Numbered from the stretch's first letter, positions 50,097-61,657 are shown. The stretch: 64,000 nucleotides of DNA from Eutypa lata (GCA_022661535.1 JAKULF010000006.1:4397001-4461000); one strand, 5' to 3'. Numbers and translations: made by a program. The notes: a model not told the origin generated them from the sequence alone.

Positions 50097-51342
50097 TTGT
50101 ACACACTTCACACTACACTGGAATGAGAGAGGGCGATGTCGGAAATTAAGCATGGTTGATGGTACTAATCCATCTTTCCGATATCGTCTCATGTGCGGCG
50201 GATGATAAATCTAACTTATGACGGAAGGAATATTCGACAATGATAATGATAAGAGGGGGAGGCTACTATGGCATGTCGATTCATTTGGGGCAGAGGTTAT
50301 TTTTGAGCGAGTACAGCATATGATGATGGCCTGAATAATAAGGATGTTCCTAATGTTCTGTTCTATCTGACGAAGGAACGAAAAGCGAAGGTACCTACCT
50401 ACCTACTTACATAGCTAGGAACTAACTTAGACTTATGAGAGAGAGATCTTTGATCCAGCGTTATATGATGGTTTATGATATTGTTACTACCTGGCAAGCT
50501 TGATTAGGGAAATTAATATTTCGTAAAGCGTCTTTTGCCGGGAGTTTGTCTTGTCCTAGTGATTTATGAGGTTAGATCCTGTGAGGCTGTTGTTTATGCT
50601 AGATGGTTTTGAGCTGGCTATGGCAATAGTGAGAATTGTGACACGATACTGAATGTATATATATGTCTTGTAATGCTGGTGAGAATCGACGTCGATCAAT
50701 AACAATTAACTGGTAGAACTGAATGTTTGCCACATGAATGTAGACCGGAGAGATACCTCGGTCTAGATTATTTGAAACCGTCCAATGGGAGATGGAACTG
50801 AGGTCATAACTATTGTGTCATGGTAAAATAGATGTGACCTTAACTGCTTTTTATCTTCTCCAGGGAGAGCGAATCTCGTACTTTGATGTCTCCTTTGGAA
50901 GACTGCCTGTCACTGTTTACAGGTGATGCACATAAGCCGTGTAACAACTGTACGTTACAATATGCAACTAACGAACTAAAGCTCTAACTTTAAGATCGGC
51001 ATTAGCGTTAGTTATCTTTATCTTATCAGATTAGAGCTGTAGGTTTAACCTTGTCTCTCTCTCGCGCCTTAAGACTTTCCATCGCCATCACAACATTAAC
51101 CATCAATTCATCCAACTTCAAACTCCATCGCAGTAAATCTGCAAGCGCATCCGAATTTCCACTGCGACCTAATACCATTAATACACGGCATTCATCACAA
51201 ACAAGCAAGCAAACTACATACACAACACAAACCAAGTCAGTGGGCCAACCAACCAGCAAGCCACCCATCGAAAAAGGGTGATCGCCTTACTACAACCACA
51301 AATCATCATCACCATCATCACCGCTACCCTAACGTCAAAAAA
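50097..51342. other. Spacer between cot-1 and the SF3a2 gene
   Basis: About 1.2 kb with no gene. The last 300 bases are CA/CT-rich (ATCACCATCATCACC and CAACCAACCAGC) and look like the promoter and 5' UTR of the next gene. Confidence 0.6.
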
Positions 51343-52095
51343 ATGGACTACCAAAACCGAGCGGGTTCCAAGTTCGGAGGCGGCGGCGTAGCCTCGCACA
51401 GCGCCACGAACGCGGACCGACGAGAGCGGCTACGGAAGCTCGCGCTGGAGACGATCGACCTAGACAAGGACCCGTACTTCTTCAAGAACCACGTAGGATC
51501 ATTCGAGTGCCGGCTCTGCCTGACGGTGCACCAGAACGACGGATCGTACCTAGCGCACACGCAGGGAAAGAAGCACCAGACGAACCTAGCGCGGCGCGCG
51601 GCGCGAGAGCAGAAGGAAGGGCGACAAGGGGGACCAGGGGGGGGCCAGATCGACCCGAACACGGGACTGCCGGTGGGCGTGGTGGGGGCCGGGTTCGGCG
51701 GGGTCGGCATCAAGAAGAACGTGGTGAAGATCGGGCGGCCTGGGTACAAGATCACGAAGGTGCGGGACACGGTGACGCGGCAGCAGGGCCTGCTCTTCCA
51801 GCTCCAGTACCCGGAGATGGTGGCGCCCGACGCCACGCCCAAGGTGCGGTTCATGAGCGCCTTCGAGCAGCGCGTCGACGACCCCCCCGACAAGAACTTC
51901 CAGTACATGCTCGTGGCGGCCGAGCCCTACGAGACCTGCGGCTTCAAGCTGCAGGCCCGCGAGATCGACCGCTCCGAGGACCGCTACTGGACCTGGTGGG
52001 ATGCCGACCTCAAGGAGTTCTGGGTCCAGGTTATGTTCTTGACCGAGCGCGAGGAGCGGTATGTCGGTGTGCCTGGGCTGCCGGGGCGGCGGTAG
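51343..52095 (+). CDS. Splicing factor 3a subunit 2 (SF3A66/Prp11-type)
   Basis: Single exon, 250 aa, starting MDYQNRAGSKFGGGGVAS, the conserved family N-terminus. A matrin-type zinc finger FECRLCLTVH...LAHTQGKKHQTN has C56, C59, H72 and H78. It is followed by PGYKITKVRD, LLFQLQYPEM, RFMSAFEQRVDDPPDKNFQYMLVAAEPYETCGFKL and a final TWWDADLKEFWVQVMF, all typical of the core domain. SF3a2 is part of the U2 snRNP and helps to bind U2 to the branch site. Human SF3A2 has a long proline-rich tail, which is absent here as in other fungi. Yeast Prp11 and fission yeast Sap62 are the homologues. GC-rich third positions create long antisense frames, which were rejected. Confidence 0.96.
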   Translation: MDYQNRAGSKFGGGGVASHSATNADRRERLRKLALETIDLDKDPYFFKNHVGSFECRLCLTVHQNDGSYLAHTQGKKHQTNLARRAAREQKEGRQGGPGGGQIDPNTGLPVGVVGAGFGGVGIKKNVVKIGRPGYKITKVRDTVTRQQGLLFQLQYPEMVAPDATPKVRFMSAFEQRVDDPPDKNFQYMLVAAEPYETCGFKLQAREIDRSEDRYWTWWDADLKEFWVQVMFLTEREERYVGVPGLPGRR

Positions 52096-53127
52096 GGTGA
52101 ACGAAGGATTCGGCGGCTGGTTGAGTGGTATGTCTGCATGCAATCCAAGCAAGCAAGGCACCCGCATGGCTTGCCAAAAGGCGAAGATGGAAACGGAAGG
52201 AGGAATAATATACCCCTATGAGCTGAGCTGTGTCGTATGTCGAGGAAATGTAAGATATGGCCAAGCACAGTGTACCAGAGGCTGAGACTTGTCTAATGGA
52301 TGGAAACAGATTGGATGCCCTCTATTTAAAGGTATGCCGGTGGAACTCGTTATAGCTGAGTCTGAGTCTGGGTCGAGAATTACAATTAAGATCTGAATAT
52401 TGAAATTCTACAGTTCTCCGACGATACGTAATTACTACCTATGGACGATAGACAACGTGCTATGAGACCAAGAGACCTTATATACGAACGCCTGTACTTC
52501 TGTTATGTTAATAAATTATAGCATAAGTGATCGGCCCTGTCCGTTGATATACAGAGGAGGTGCTTTGTTTTCTAATTTGAGTAGCTTACAGTCACGCATT
52601 CGAAACCTACATATGTACATACTAACCTAGTTATCTACCTAGGTAATGAATTGAGAGAACTCCAACGTGTAGTTCTAGGGCAATATTCCACTAGAAATTA
52701 GAAAGGCACGGAAATATATCTGTATGGCTTGGTTGATGCTCAGGGGCAAAGCAGTGCTGAAGACTATATGGTTAATTGAAGTTAAATCAAATTATGAACG
52801 TAAAGGGGTTAGACAAGTATTGAATCTCTACCTGGGTTGGAAAAACTCCAGTAAAATCTTCTTATCGGCCCTAGAGATATTCAACGATAGCGGCTTATCG
52901 CCCTCAACTTGCGAACCACTAACTAGAGGTTAGGTAGTAAATTGGAATTTCCTTTACTACCTACGCATACGCTGAAATACTTGGGGTGCTTGCCTATGTT
53001 GGCCATTGTGATTAGGTAGTTACCTACGTCTTTAGGTTCTAAGTTGTTGACTCCCTCAGTCTTCAGTATTATCCAACCGTCCGAATCGAAGCGACTTCAT
53101 CCGAGCTGATTTCTTTTCTTTTTCACC
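52096..53127. other. Spacer between the SF3a2 and Tim54 genes
   Basis: About 1 kb, AT-rich, without gene; a CTACCTAGGTA motif lies at 52635. The final 100 bases lead into the Tim54 start. Confidence 0.6.
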
Positions 53128-54696
53128 ATGGCGGAACCAACGCCTCCTCCTCCTACCCAGGGGACCACAGCCGCCGCTGCAGCTCCAGCTTCTACGGTAA
53201 GCCAGTCACGAAGATTGCTTTGCATTTCACATCATATCATGTCGTCGAGGAAGAGAAACCCTATTCTAACATATTCTACGTCCACCACCACATAGACACT
53301 AGCAGCACTAGCACCAACACTACCGCAAACCAGCACCACCACCACCACCTACAAAGCGCCCAGCGCACCGAACCCAGCCCTGCGCATGATGGGGCTCCCA
53401 AACCTACCGAAGAAGCTGCCCTCGCGGAACTGGATGATCTTCTGGACGGTCCTGGGCACGTTCACGGGGGCCGTGATCTACGACAAGCGGGAGAAGAAGC
53501 GGGCGACGGCGCGGTGGGCGCGGGCCGTCCGCCCCCTGGCCCTCGAGCCCGTCGCCGGCCCCCCGACCCAGATGCCGCGCCGCCTGACCGTCTACCTCGA
53601 GGCGCCCCCCGGAGACGGCCTGCGCGTCGCCCAGGACCACTTCACCGAGTACGTGAAACCCGTCCTGGCCGCTTCCGGCCTCGATTGGGAGTTCGTTCAG
53701 GGAAGGAAGGAGGGCGATGTCAGGGCTGCTGTTGCGGAGCGCATACGGAGGACGAGACAGCCGCCGAATAGCGGTGGTGGTAAAAGTGGTAGCGGAAATA
53801 AGGAGGCGGCGCCGGCGGAAGCGGAACCACAGACGCAAGAGGAGATTCTGCGGGAGGTCAGGACGCGGAACGGTACTCCGAGGTGGCAGGGCGTGCGGGG
53901 CGATATCGTTGTCGGACGGCATACGTGGAAGGAATACGTGCGGGGTTTGCACGAGGGCTGGTTGGGTCCGCTGACTGCACCTGTGCTGCCCGAACCCGAG
54001 GTGGTGGTGAAGGTCGAAGAAGACGACAACAACAAGAAGACAGGCCAAGAGGAACCGAAACCGAAACCCGAAGAGAAGAAACCAGACCGACCACCGCAAC
54101 CGCCCCCTTACAACTCGCCCAACGACTACCCGACCTCGGACCTCCCCGCCATGATCCCCGGCGCCTTCCACCCCTCGACGCCGCTCCCATTCCCGCACCT
54201 CCTCGGCTTCAGCGGCACGCTCACGAGGTTGGGCCGCTTTCTCAACCGCCGGTCCCTCGCCGACGACGTCGGCCGCGAGGTAGCAGCCGTCTGCTTCGCC
54301 GCGGCGCGCGAATACCGCGAGGACGCCACGTCCAGCGCCGAAGTCGAAGGAGCGCTCGACCACGAGGAAAGGGACTGGCCGAAGTCGGTATGGAAAGAAG
54401 AAAAGGAGAAGGCAAAGGAGGAAGCGAGTCCAACTAGTACTAGTAGCGAAAAACCGCCAGCCGTGACCGCGGAGAAGATCTGGACGACCCCCGTCGTCGT
54501 CGATCCCCGCCTCGGCATGCGCATGCGCCGCTTCGAGATCACTGCCGTGGACGAGGCCCGAGCCCGCGCTATCGTCGTCCCCGAGGAGGAGGTCGAGGGC
54601 TGGATTAAGGGGAGCATCCGGAGCCTCTGGCGCTGGGCCACGGCGAGACCGCCCCCGAGGCGCGATTGGGCTGCGGATTCTGCGGGTGATGAGTGA
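53128..54696 (+). CDS. tim54: Tim54, subunit of the TIM22 mitochondrial inner-membrane translocase, 2 exons
   Basis: Model: join(53128..53196, 53296..54696), 489 aa; a 99-nt phase-0 intron separates MAEPTPPPPTQG from TLAALAPTLP. The short N-terminal Pro/Ala/Thr-rich part is followed by LPNLPKKLPSRNWMIFWTVLGTF, with a single TM helix at about 69-86 and KREKKRATARWARAV after it. This order (conserved P-SRNW then TM then basic segment) is the Tim54 signature. Further family blocks are RRLTVYLEAPPGDGLRVAQDHF, EYVKPVLAASGLDWEFVQGRKEGDVRAAVAE, GDIVVGRHTWKEYVRGLHEGWLGPL, and in the second half PHLLGFSGTLTRLGRFLNRR. The middle (about residues 150-180 and 245-290) is charged low-complexity linker. Tim54 anchors and stabilises the TIM22 complex that inserts carrier proteins. 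The long antisense ORF is an artefact. Confidence 0.94.
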
Positions 54697-55724
54697 ATGA
54701 GTGAAGTGGATGAATGAAGTGGTATTCGTCATTTGCTCGTCTTTGAGCTAGCTACCTAGCTACCTAATTTAGGTGGGCGGGAGAAACAAACGTCCTTCTG
54801 AGTTCATATCCATGAGGCTTTGAATAGGTGTCAGCGGCAGGCAGTTGGTGATTGGCATTGATATATGCATGCATGAATGCATGGATTGTTGGATGTGTAC
54901 AAACAAACAGACAGACATTGTACGATTGATTATGTAGTTCTAGATTAGGTACATGTTGGGCGAAGGATGGAATCATAGAGGAAAGGAAAAAAGGAGGCAG
55001 ACGGACAGAGAGACAGATCTGGTAGCATCAATGGCCCATGATAGGTAGGCGGTCATGGTTTCGATTAGACGTGTACGCATGAATGGATGGATAGATGGAG
55101 ATGACATATGACGATTAACTATAGCCGCCAACAGCAGCAACAGCAGCATGTACCCAATGTATACTTAGGTATATAAGTCTGTATATATATACTTTAATCA
55201 CGACTCCCCTTCAAGAAACGACTTTCTCTGGCCTCGATGATACCTATCTATCTATGCTGATGATGGGTTCTCTACCCCGACAGCTCATTTGTGGCCGAGG
55301 GACGTTGGCTGCCTTGCTCTATGTTACACCGTGCTACATTGCATCATCTCTTAACACCATGGGAGATAGGAGGGCACATCTCGTTTATTCGAGGTCTCAA
55401 ACTACTAGCTCTAGTAACCTACGACATCGAGTGTCGGCTTCTGCCTGCCCCGTCCGGAGTCTTCCCCTCGTTAGATTTTGGCGATTTCTTAACTACGTGC
55501 TCTGCAGGCCCCTGTGGTCATCACTGTTGCACGTGTAAAGATTCCTAGTCACAAGGCTCGAGCAGCAGTGTGAACTAGGGGCTCGTTTGAACCAATACCA
55601 GCTACAGCTCTGGCGGCTGGAGTAGTAGTAGTAGGTAAGTAAGTAATCGGAACATCTCACATATTTGGGGGATCGTGTGGGCCGTTCATTATTCTGCTTT
55701 CCAGCTATGCCTCAAGGTTTGCAT
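54697..55724. other. Spacer between the 3' ends of the Tim54 and Fyv6-type genes
   Basis: About 1 kb. It has short AT-rich and GATG/CATG-like repeats (54865-54885, 55080-55100) and the motif run CTAGCTACCTAGCTACCTAA near 54745. Short frames at 55254-55548 have no support. Confidence 0.55.
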
Positions 55725-56723
55725 TCAGTCGTCATCGCCATCGGATCCGTAGTCCACCAGCCCCAATTGGGGTTTGGCCGGTGCTTCCCCCTTCGTAGAG
55801 GCCGGTATCTTCTTCCCGTCGTTTCTCTGCTCTGCCGGTTCGGTCTGTTGTTGCTTCTTCGTCTCGCTGTTTCCCCTTGTAACCTCAGACTTCTTCTTCT
55901 TCTCATCGTTGCTTGCCTCCTCTTTGACGGGCCTAACAACCTCTTTCTCCTTCACGCCCTCACTAGTCCTCCTCTTAATGACACCCTTCACCAATCCTCT
56001 CCCTTCCTTCTCCCTCTTCCTCTTCCTCCCGACCACATTCCACTCCTCAGCAACGAGTTCCGCCCCATCTCCAGCCAGACCCTCATTTGCATCTCCATTC
56101 GCAACAACACCTTTCTCCTCTCCCCCACCACCACCAGTCCTCTGTGCCCTCCGAAACACCTCCAACCCCTCCTCCGTCTCTCTCTTCAGCCTCTCTTCCT
56201 CGGCGCGTCTCCTCTCCTCCACCCCATCTAGGAAATCAATCTCATCGTCGTCGAGGGCGCGGAACTGGTTCCGAATGCGGTTCGCCTCCTCGAACGCCGC
56301 CTGCTTCGCCGCCTTGTTCGCCTGTAGGATGTCGTATAGACTCTTGTCCTCCCCACCACCTCCCGTGCCATCTCCTCCTTCGACGGCGCGTCGTCGCGCC
56401 TCCTCGCGCTGCTTGCGCTCTAGGGCTAGGGATGCTTGCGCGGCTTCCCATTCTGGGTTGTTGGTGCGTGTGGATATAGAGGTGGACGTGGTTGTTGGTG
56501 CTGGTGCTGGTATTGATGTGGTTGTAGTTGTGGTCGTGGGAGCTGCTGCTGCTTTCAGGATCGGTGCTGACGGATTCGCGGTCGTGTGTGTCGTCGTTGA
56601 GGAGGAGGAGGATGAAGTAGTGACAGGTACGGATACAGGTACAGGTATGTCGGGAGTTGAATTCGTGGGTGGACCGGAAGAGTCTCCGGCAATGGTACCA
56701 CCTGAGACGAATCTCGAGGACAT
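55725..56723 (-). CDS. FAM192A/Fyv6 (NIP30-domain) protein
   Basis: Single exon, 332 aa from ATG 56723 (MSSRFVSGGTIAG, the conserved start). A longer frame to 56783 exists but adds unconserved residues. After a Ser/Thr-rich low-complexity part (about 25-90), the core domain reads NPEWEAAQASLALERKQREE, then KSLYDILQANKAAKQAAF, EEANRIRNQFRALDDDEIDF, LDGVEERRRAEEERLKRETE. This is the NIP30/FAM192A N-terminal domain with its invariant LDDDE-x-x-FLD motif. The rest is charged and coiled with a nuclear-type basic patch (GRKRKREKEGRG). Yeast Fyv6 is a splicing factor acting around the second step; human FAM192A binds the PA28-gamma proteasome activator. Which role applies here is not shown. The antisense 359-codon frame is rejected. 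Confidence 0.9.
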   Translation of the reverse strand: MSSRFVSGGTIAGDSSGPPTNSTPDIPVPVSVPVTTSSSSSSTTTHTTANPSAPILKAAAAPTTTTTTTSIPAPAPTTTSTSISTRTNNPEWEAAQASLALERKQREEARRRAVEGGDGTGGGGEDKSLYDILQANKAAKQAAFEEANRIRNQFRALDDDEIDFLDGVEERRRAEEERLKRETEEGLEVFRRAQRTGGGGGEEKGVVANGDANEGLAGDGAELVAEEWNVVGRKRKREKEGRGLVKGVIKRRTSEGVKEKEVVRPVKEEASNDEKKKKSEVTRGNSETKKQQQTEPAEQRNDGKKIPASTKGEAPAKPQLGLVDYGSDGDDD

Positions 56724-57560
56724 GATGGTTTGCGCGAACCCCGGTAGGTTGGCTGGTCTGTTTGTGCTTGTTGCGTGGTTCAATTGGCTTGGCTACACGA
56801 GAATATGTGAGGTTGTGACTTGTTGCGACGCCCTGATAGTTACGGGCAATTGACTCGATATGATAGGTTGAAGTTCCTGAGTTAGGAAGCTTTAGAGGCT
56901 CTAGTTAGTTAGATAGCTCTAAGGGCAGATCATCAATTGCATAACTAGAACAAGAATGTGTGATCTTAGTGCATAAGTACGTACTTGCTAAGATATCTTG
57001 GCGTCGCTTGATAGGTCTATGTAGCGTTACTTACCGTTATTCCAACCTCATTGTCACTATCCCACAAGAATAATTGACATCGTTATACTTCACTTCGTAT
57101 TATAACATTTTCTCATGTGCAAGACATTATCAAATGTCAAGGTCCAATCTTGAGATCTCGATTTCTACCAACTAATACGTGAGGTATGCGCTAGTATCTT
57201 ATGTACATAACATGACTTTGACCTACTCAGCTACTGTATTTTGTACTGCCCCTTGCTTAGCAACATCTTCTTAACTTTCCCGATGAATAAGATGCTTCTT
57301 TTGTCCGGTATACATTATTCTATCGTCATGTTCTCAATTTCAAAATATGGTTTCATCAGCCATGACAGATTCCCAAGTATATTAAAAGAGCAACACTTTC
57401 GTTCATGCTAGGGGACACCCTTCCCTTGAGAAGCCTCTGGGGGAGTTTGTTTCTGGGGTTTCTAAGGGGTTGCGGGAGAACTATGTTTAGCTATACAAGG
57501 ATTTACATAAATCAAATCCTTCGTCTGGCCATTGGCTAACCTATTCATTATACGGTTTGG
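56724..57560. other. Divergent/terminal spacer
   Basis: About 0.8 kb, AT-rich (56,880-57,540), no gene. It must contain the Fyv6-type promoter near 56,730-56,900. Confidence 0.6.
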
Positions 57561-58593
57561 TTAAGCAGGCCCTTCCAGAACAACGGAATCGATAGTGCAA
57601 GTGACCTCGTTTCCGCTCACGCTGGCTCTCAGTCCACTGATAGTGTATCTGCTCGCAGAATTGTAGTTCTCTGGACTGCTGCTACACCAGCTGGAGTCGG
57701 TGCCTGTGCTGGTCTTGGATCGTAGTTAGTGACTAAAAAAATGAGATGATAGAAAATATACCAGAACGCGTCAACATAGCTGAGTAATATAGAGGACACA
57801 GATCCAACCCGGAGATAATGTGCGGACAAATAACCGAGGATATATAGTTACTACTTACAATCACCACGTTTGTGAAACTCAATGGGCCGAAATCCCAGCT
57901 TACATCATAACTATAAGAACATTAGCCCTGCATACATGTAGGTAATACATTATCTATATGGCAGATTACAGAATTTGACTTACAGTTCGATAGCAAATAG
58001 CGCTTGGTTAAAGGATTTCGAAGCTACGTCAATAACACAGATCATTAATCATCAGTTTCACCCATGATCCAAGGTCTCAGGTAGTTAGTTCGCCGCCGCC
58101 ACCACCTCCATCACCACCGCCACCACAACGACAACTCGGGTCAAGAATCCCCGGTAGAAACACGCTAACTAGGTAAGTACGTACCAAGCGCGAAGTTATC
58201 CGTGACGACCTCCCCCGAGCTCCGCCGCGTGAGCGTGCTCGTCCACTGGTCGCCATCGAGCACGTTGCTGAAGGCGACCGTCTCGCCGCCGTACGTGTTG
58301 AACCCGCCACCCCAGGGCAGGCTCGGGTTTGAGCAACACCAGCCGGACCCGATCCACCAGGTGCCGCTACGGCCGTCGAGCACATTCTGGTACACGCCGC
58401 TGTTGTCGGTGGGCTGCAGCCCCGGCCACAGGTAGTAGACGCCGGCCCTCTGGAGGCTCGGGATCGATAGCTCTCCGGCGAATGACGTGAGCTTCGCGCC
58501 CGTGGGCGTGTAGTACCGTAGGAAGTACCAGGATACGGCCGTTGTCTGTCCCGCGAATGCCAGGAGAGAGAGGAGGATTGCCGGGAGGAACAT
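57561..58593 (-). CDS. Small secreted Cys-containing protein, 4 exons
   Basis: Model: complement(join(57561..57713, 57859..57910, 57984..58023, 58185..58593)), 217 aa, phases consistent; exons 2 and 3 are only 40 and 52 nt. MFLPAILLSLLAFAGQTTA is a clear signal peptide. The mature part has many aromatic and Gly/Ser residues: VSWYFLRYYTPTGAKL, AGVYYLWPGLQPTDNSGVYQ, GTWWIGSGWCCSNPSLPWGG, NQALFAIELYDVSWDFG, SFTNVVI and a C-terminal strand part YTISGLRASVSGNEVTC. The beta-rich pattern with YxLWPGLQPxDN and GxWWIGSGWCC resembles small fungal secreted concanavalin A-like proteins; no catalytic residue can be named. Four cysteines are seen (two adjacent). Likely extracellular; lectin-like, hydrolase-like or effector roles are all possible. 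Confidence 0.85.
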
Positions 58594-60817
58594 GGTGTTG
58601 GCAAAGCGAATTTAATCAAGGCGTATAAACAAGAAGTGTGGCTTTGAGGGGGAAGGGAAGCGATCGGCAGCATTTTGTGCAAATATATGTTCGTTCGTCG
58701 CCATCGTTTATCTCTATCAGCCGGGTCATCATTCCTGAAGTTGACTATGTTTCTTGGACTACTATTCGCGCGGGTGGAAGATAAACCCCCTTTCTAAGTT
58801 AAAGCCGGGTATCGATTACCCGAGGCCGCATTCGAAATGGACCCTGATAGCATAGCGGCGTTCTAGAACTTGAACTTGCGGTTCCATGGTGCACAAGGCG
58901 GATTTGTTATCCCAGTTCGGTCTGGAGGCGGATGCTTCAAGAACGATAAGTCGATGTAACCCTAGACCCTAGGGCTGATATCGGCATTTCTTGGCCGCTA
59001 CTTTTGTAATCGAGGACTCATTGCATCAGTTTACATAATGCAAACAATTTGTACTCTCAGTAGACATAGTGTTCAAAACATGGAAAGTCTTTACTATCTT
59101 AATGTATCTAAGCTTGAATGCATGTATTCAAGAGGCACCTCATAACTGTATTGCGATATGCTTAATAGCTGCGGATAGTCCCTATTGATAGTATCCTATA
59201 TGTACGGCATGTCTTCTTTCTCCTTGTTTTCTAGTTCCCTTTAAGTGAATATTGAAGGTAGAATAGTTGTCACTTGAACCTTGATGATAGGGGATAATAC
59301 GATAGGAGCAGGGAGAACACTATAGGACACTCCCGCTTAACAATTTTAGGGAATTTGATGACTATGTGAAGGTTATTTCACACTATAAAGCGCGTGGATG
59401 TTAAATATTGACTGTATTAATGACCCAAATTCTGACAATTTCTCAGACAAATACTCTATCACAATATGAAGCTCCACACAAAATGTGGCAGCAGTTGTGT
59501 AAGATATTATGTCGGTCGTATTGCTAGTCTACTACAAGGAGACTACTTAACTAGACATTTAGGACCTACACAATGTCGAATGAAATGTTCCGACGACTCG
59601 GCTCTCCGTAGTCATTTGACGCCATGGTCACGGGTCAACGACATCCTCTCAGAATGTACTATAGGAGCTACTACGAGAGTTTCATAGTGAGGCTATTGGC
59701 TAAAAGATAGTTAGGACGGCATTATGCTCAGTGCTTTCTGCTATACCCATAAGAATCTACCCTGTAATCGATCTGTACCACTTACTTCATGTATTTATAG
59801 AATCTAAAATACATTATGGGGTGATTTCTTCATATAAGCCACCACTAAAGGACGAATGTCGTTTATTTATGGCTATGATTGGGGCTGGGCAGTGGGCACC
59901 GCAGCCACGTTTCGATCACATTAATGGGTGGCATCACATCACGGGGAAGACCGTCTTCTTGGCGGTCTATAATAGAAGCGAGAGCTCGGTGAAGAGCGTG
60001 CCTGCTTACCACTTAGGTTACACAGTGGCGATACCGTGGTGGTGACTCAGTTCCCACCATAACGGGGGCATTAGACGCTCCCTTTGGAAGATACTGAAAT
60101 CCTTATGTCGACAGTGTCAGGTACCAGGGTTATTCGGATTCATATAATATTTTACCTCGAGTGTCCTCTAAAACTCTCCTGTTGTTTTATTCAGTAGTCA
60201 AGATAATATGTACACAAGCACGACAGGGTGAATTTGGGGTGGCATCATACATCTATCGTGTGCCCACCATCAACACCAGAAATAGTCTTCACTTTACGTT
60301 ATATGCAGGGGCCGGAAGTATGATTCCTCGATGCCGGGGAACAGGAAATGTTTAACCGTGACTGAGACATCCGACGTTGTATAAAGACAATCCGTGTAGC
60401 TGGTTTTGACTCAGAGTTGGCGCTGGCTTGTGCCAATGTCTTAGGAGGAAGGTGACAAAGACGCAAGAACAACTGGATGAAGAAACCGGTCCTGTGATTT
60501 GTTTTGTTCATGACTCGAGATCGACTGGCTGTCAATATGCGACTTCCTCGACAACGATGTGTGGCACGGACGACACCAAGAAAGTAAAACATGTCACTAC
60601 GACCCTGAAATTTGTCCATGTGCCCAAACCCCAAGGCTTTCAGGGTTTTATTTTGGCTATCTGTCATATCAGACTCTAGTCAGCCTTCGAGTAAAGTAGT
60701 GCTACCCTGGTGATGAAGCTATTGTGAATTTTCCATTCGAGCTATAGAAATTGAATATTGAGCGGATGCTCGCTGGTGATGTTATTGGAACCTAAATCGC
60801 TACTATTTGATGAGTGT
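58594..60817. other. Spacer with decayed or random frames
   Basis: About 2.2 kb. Plus-strand frames 59466-59687, 59731-60045, 60161-60355 and 60428-60679 follow one another and are somewhat protein-like (for example MAMIGAGQWAPQPRFDHIN and DEETGPVICFVHDSRSTG), but show no known motif and no joint gene model. I record them as possible relics only. Confidence 0.4.
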
Positions 60818-61657
60818 TTAGTTATTCGACATGATCTTGCCATTCCTGTGCATATCCAAATCATCGAGGTCTCGATGTCCCGATTCTCGATGTCCCAGTG
60901 ACTCCCAAGGCGAGTTCACATATATGTCAGCTTGGTTATTCTCCTCACTTGCTTTCGCAGCATTATACCGCTTGAATGCACTCTCCACCAATGACCCTAC
61001 TTCTCTCCTATTGCGGCCAATGATACCGACGACAAGCAAAGCTTCCGTCTCCTCTATCCAGTCCTGTAGTCTTCTGTACTCCATGTGATCTCTTCCCAGC
61101 TTTTGTGGCTGACCCAGCCCCTTGATCATTGCTAACACACCGGCTAGGACCGTATTCAGAGCACCTAGGACCGTGATTATCCATTTCGCTTGGTCGGGGG
61201 AGGCTCCTAGAGCCGTCAAGGCTGCGCCGACGACTATCTGTGTAAAGTAGCATGTGTAGATAAAGGCGCCGACGCCGGAATACCGCATGCGCTTTCGATT
61301 CCGAATCGTAATGACATTCTTGTAAATCCCAACCGCGGATTGCCGACCTTCTTCCAGTGTGCACTCGTCCGCGCTTTCGAGATGGTAGTTGATTCCTAGC
61401 GCCTTGCGGAAGATGACCAGGTTCTCGTCATTGGGGCCGCGGATCTTCAGTCCGGCGGGCGGTCCCCACGACATATTGGTATCGGCTTTTAGTATTCCTG
61501 TGCTTGTGGAGTTGGAACGCTCCGCTTCGGGTACGGGTGACAGTCCAAACGGTGGTGTCAGGGACTTGGGAGGTAGTGCCTCAAATGTTCCTAGAGAAGA
61601 TTCAGGCTTTAGTTCAGGGGGCAAATTAGGAGAGTGAGGAGGTCTATGGGTGGACAT
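60818..61657 (-). CDS. Fungal SLATT-domain two-TM protein
   Basis: Single exon, 279 aa from MSTHRPPHSPNLPPE (ATG 61657). An in-frame ATG at 61693 would add a hydrophobic leader, and a CTTGCAG acceptor-like site lies at about 61705, so an upstream exon cannot be excluded. Residues 1-75 are Pro/Ser-rich. The domain runs from about 80 to 235: NLVIFRKALGINYHLESADE, then GRQSAVGIYKNVITIRNRKR, TM1 SGVGAFIYTCYFTQIVVGAALTA (127-149), a short loop PDQAKW, TM2 IITVLGALNTVLAGVLAMIK (160-179), and GLGQPQKLGRDHMEYRRLQD with the helix ending RREVGSLVESAFKRYN. This is the fungal version of the SMODS and SLOG-associating two-TM effector domain (SLATT). SLATT proteins are predicted pore- or membrane-acting effectors in conflict and self/non-self systems. 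No NLR or nucleotide-sensor partner is adjacent in the window. Confidence 0.9.
   Translation of the reverse strand: MSTHRPPHSPNLPPELKPESSLGTFEALPPKSLTPPFGLSPVPEAERSNSTSTGILKADTNMSWGPPAGLKIRGPNDENLVIFRKALGINYHLESADECTLEEGRQSAVGIYKNVITIRNRKRMRYSGVGAFIYTCYFTQIVVGAALTALGASPDQAKWIITVLGALNTVLAGVLAMIKGLGQPQKLGRDHMEYRRLQDWIEETEALLVVGIIGRNRREVGSLVESAFKRYNAAKASEENNQADIYVNSPWESLGHRESGHRDLDDLDMHRNGKIMSNN

Noticed and set aside
53404..54732. 442-codon antisense frame over Tim54
   Set aside because: Low-complexity Arg/Leu/Pro composition typical of antisense of GC-rich codons; the sense protein is recognisable.
55774..56853. 359-codon plus-strand frame opposite the Fyv6-type gene
   Set aside because: Ser/Phe/Pro/Val-rich shadow of a charged protein; the minus strand carries the NIP30 motif.
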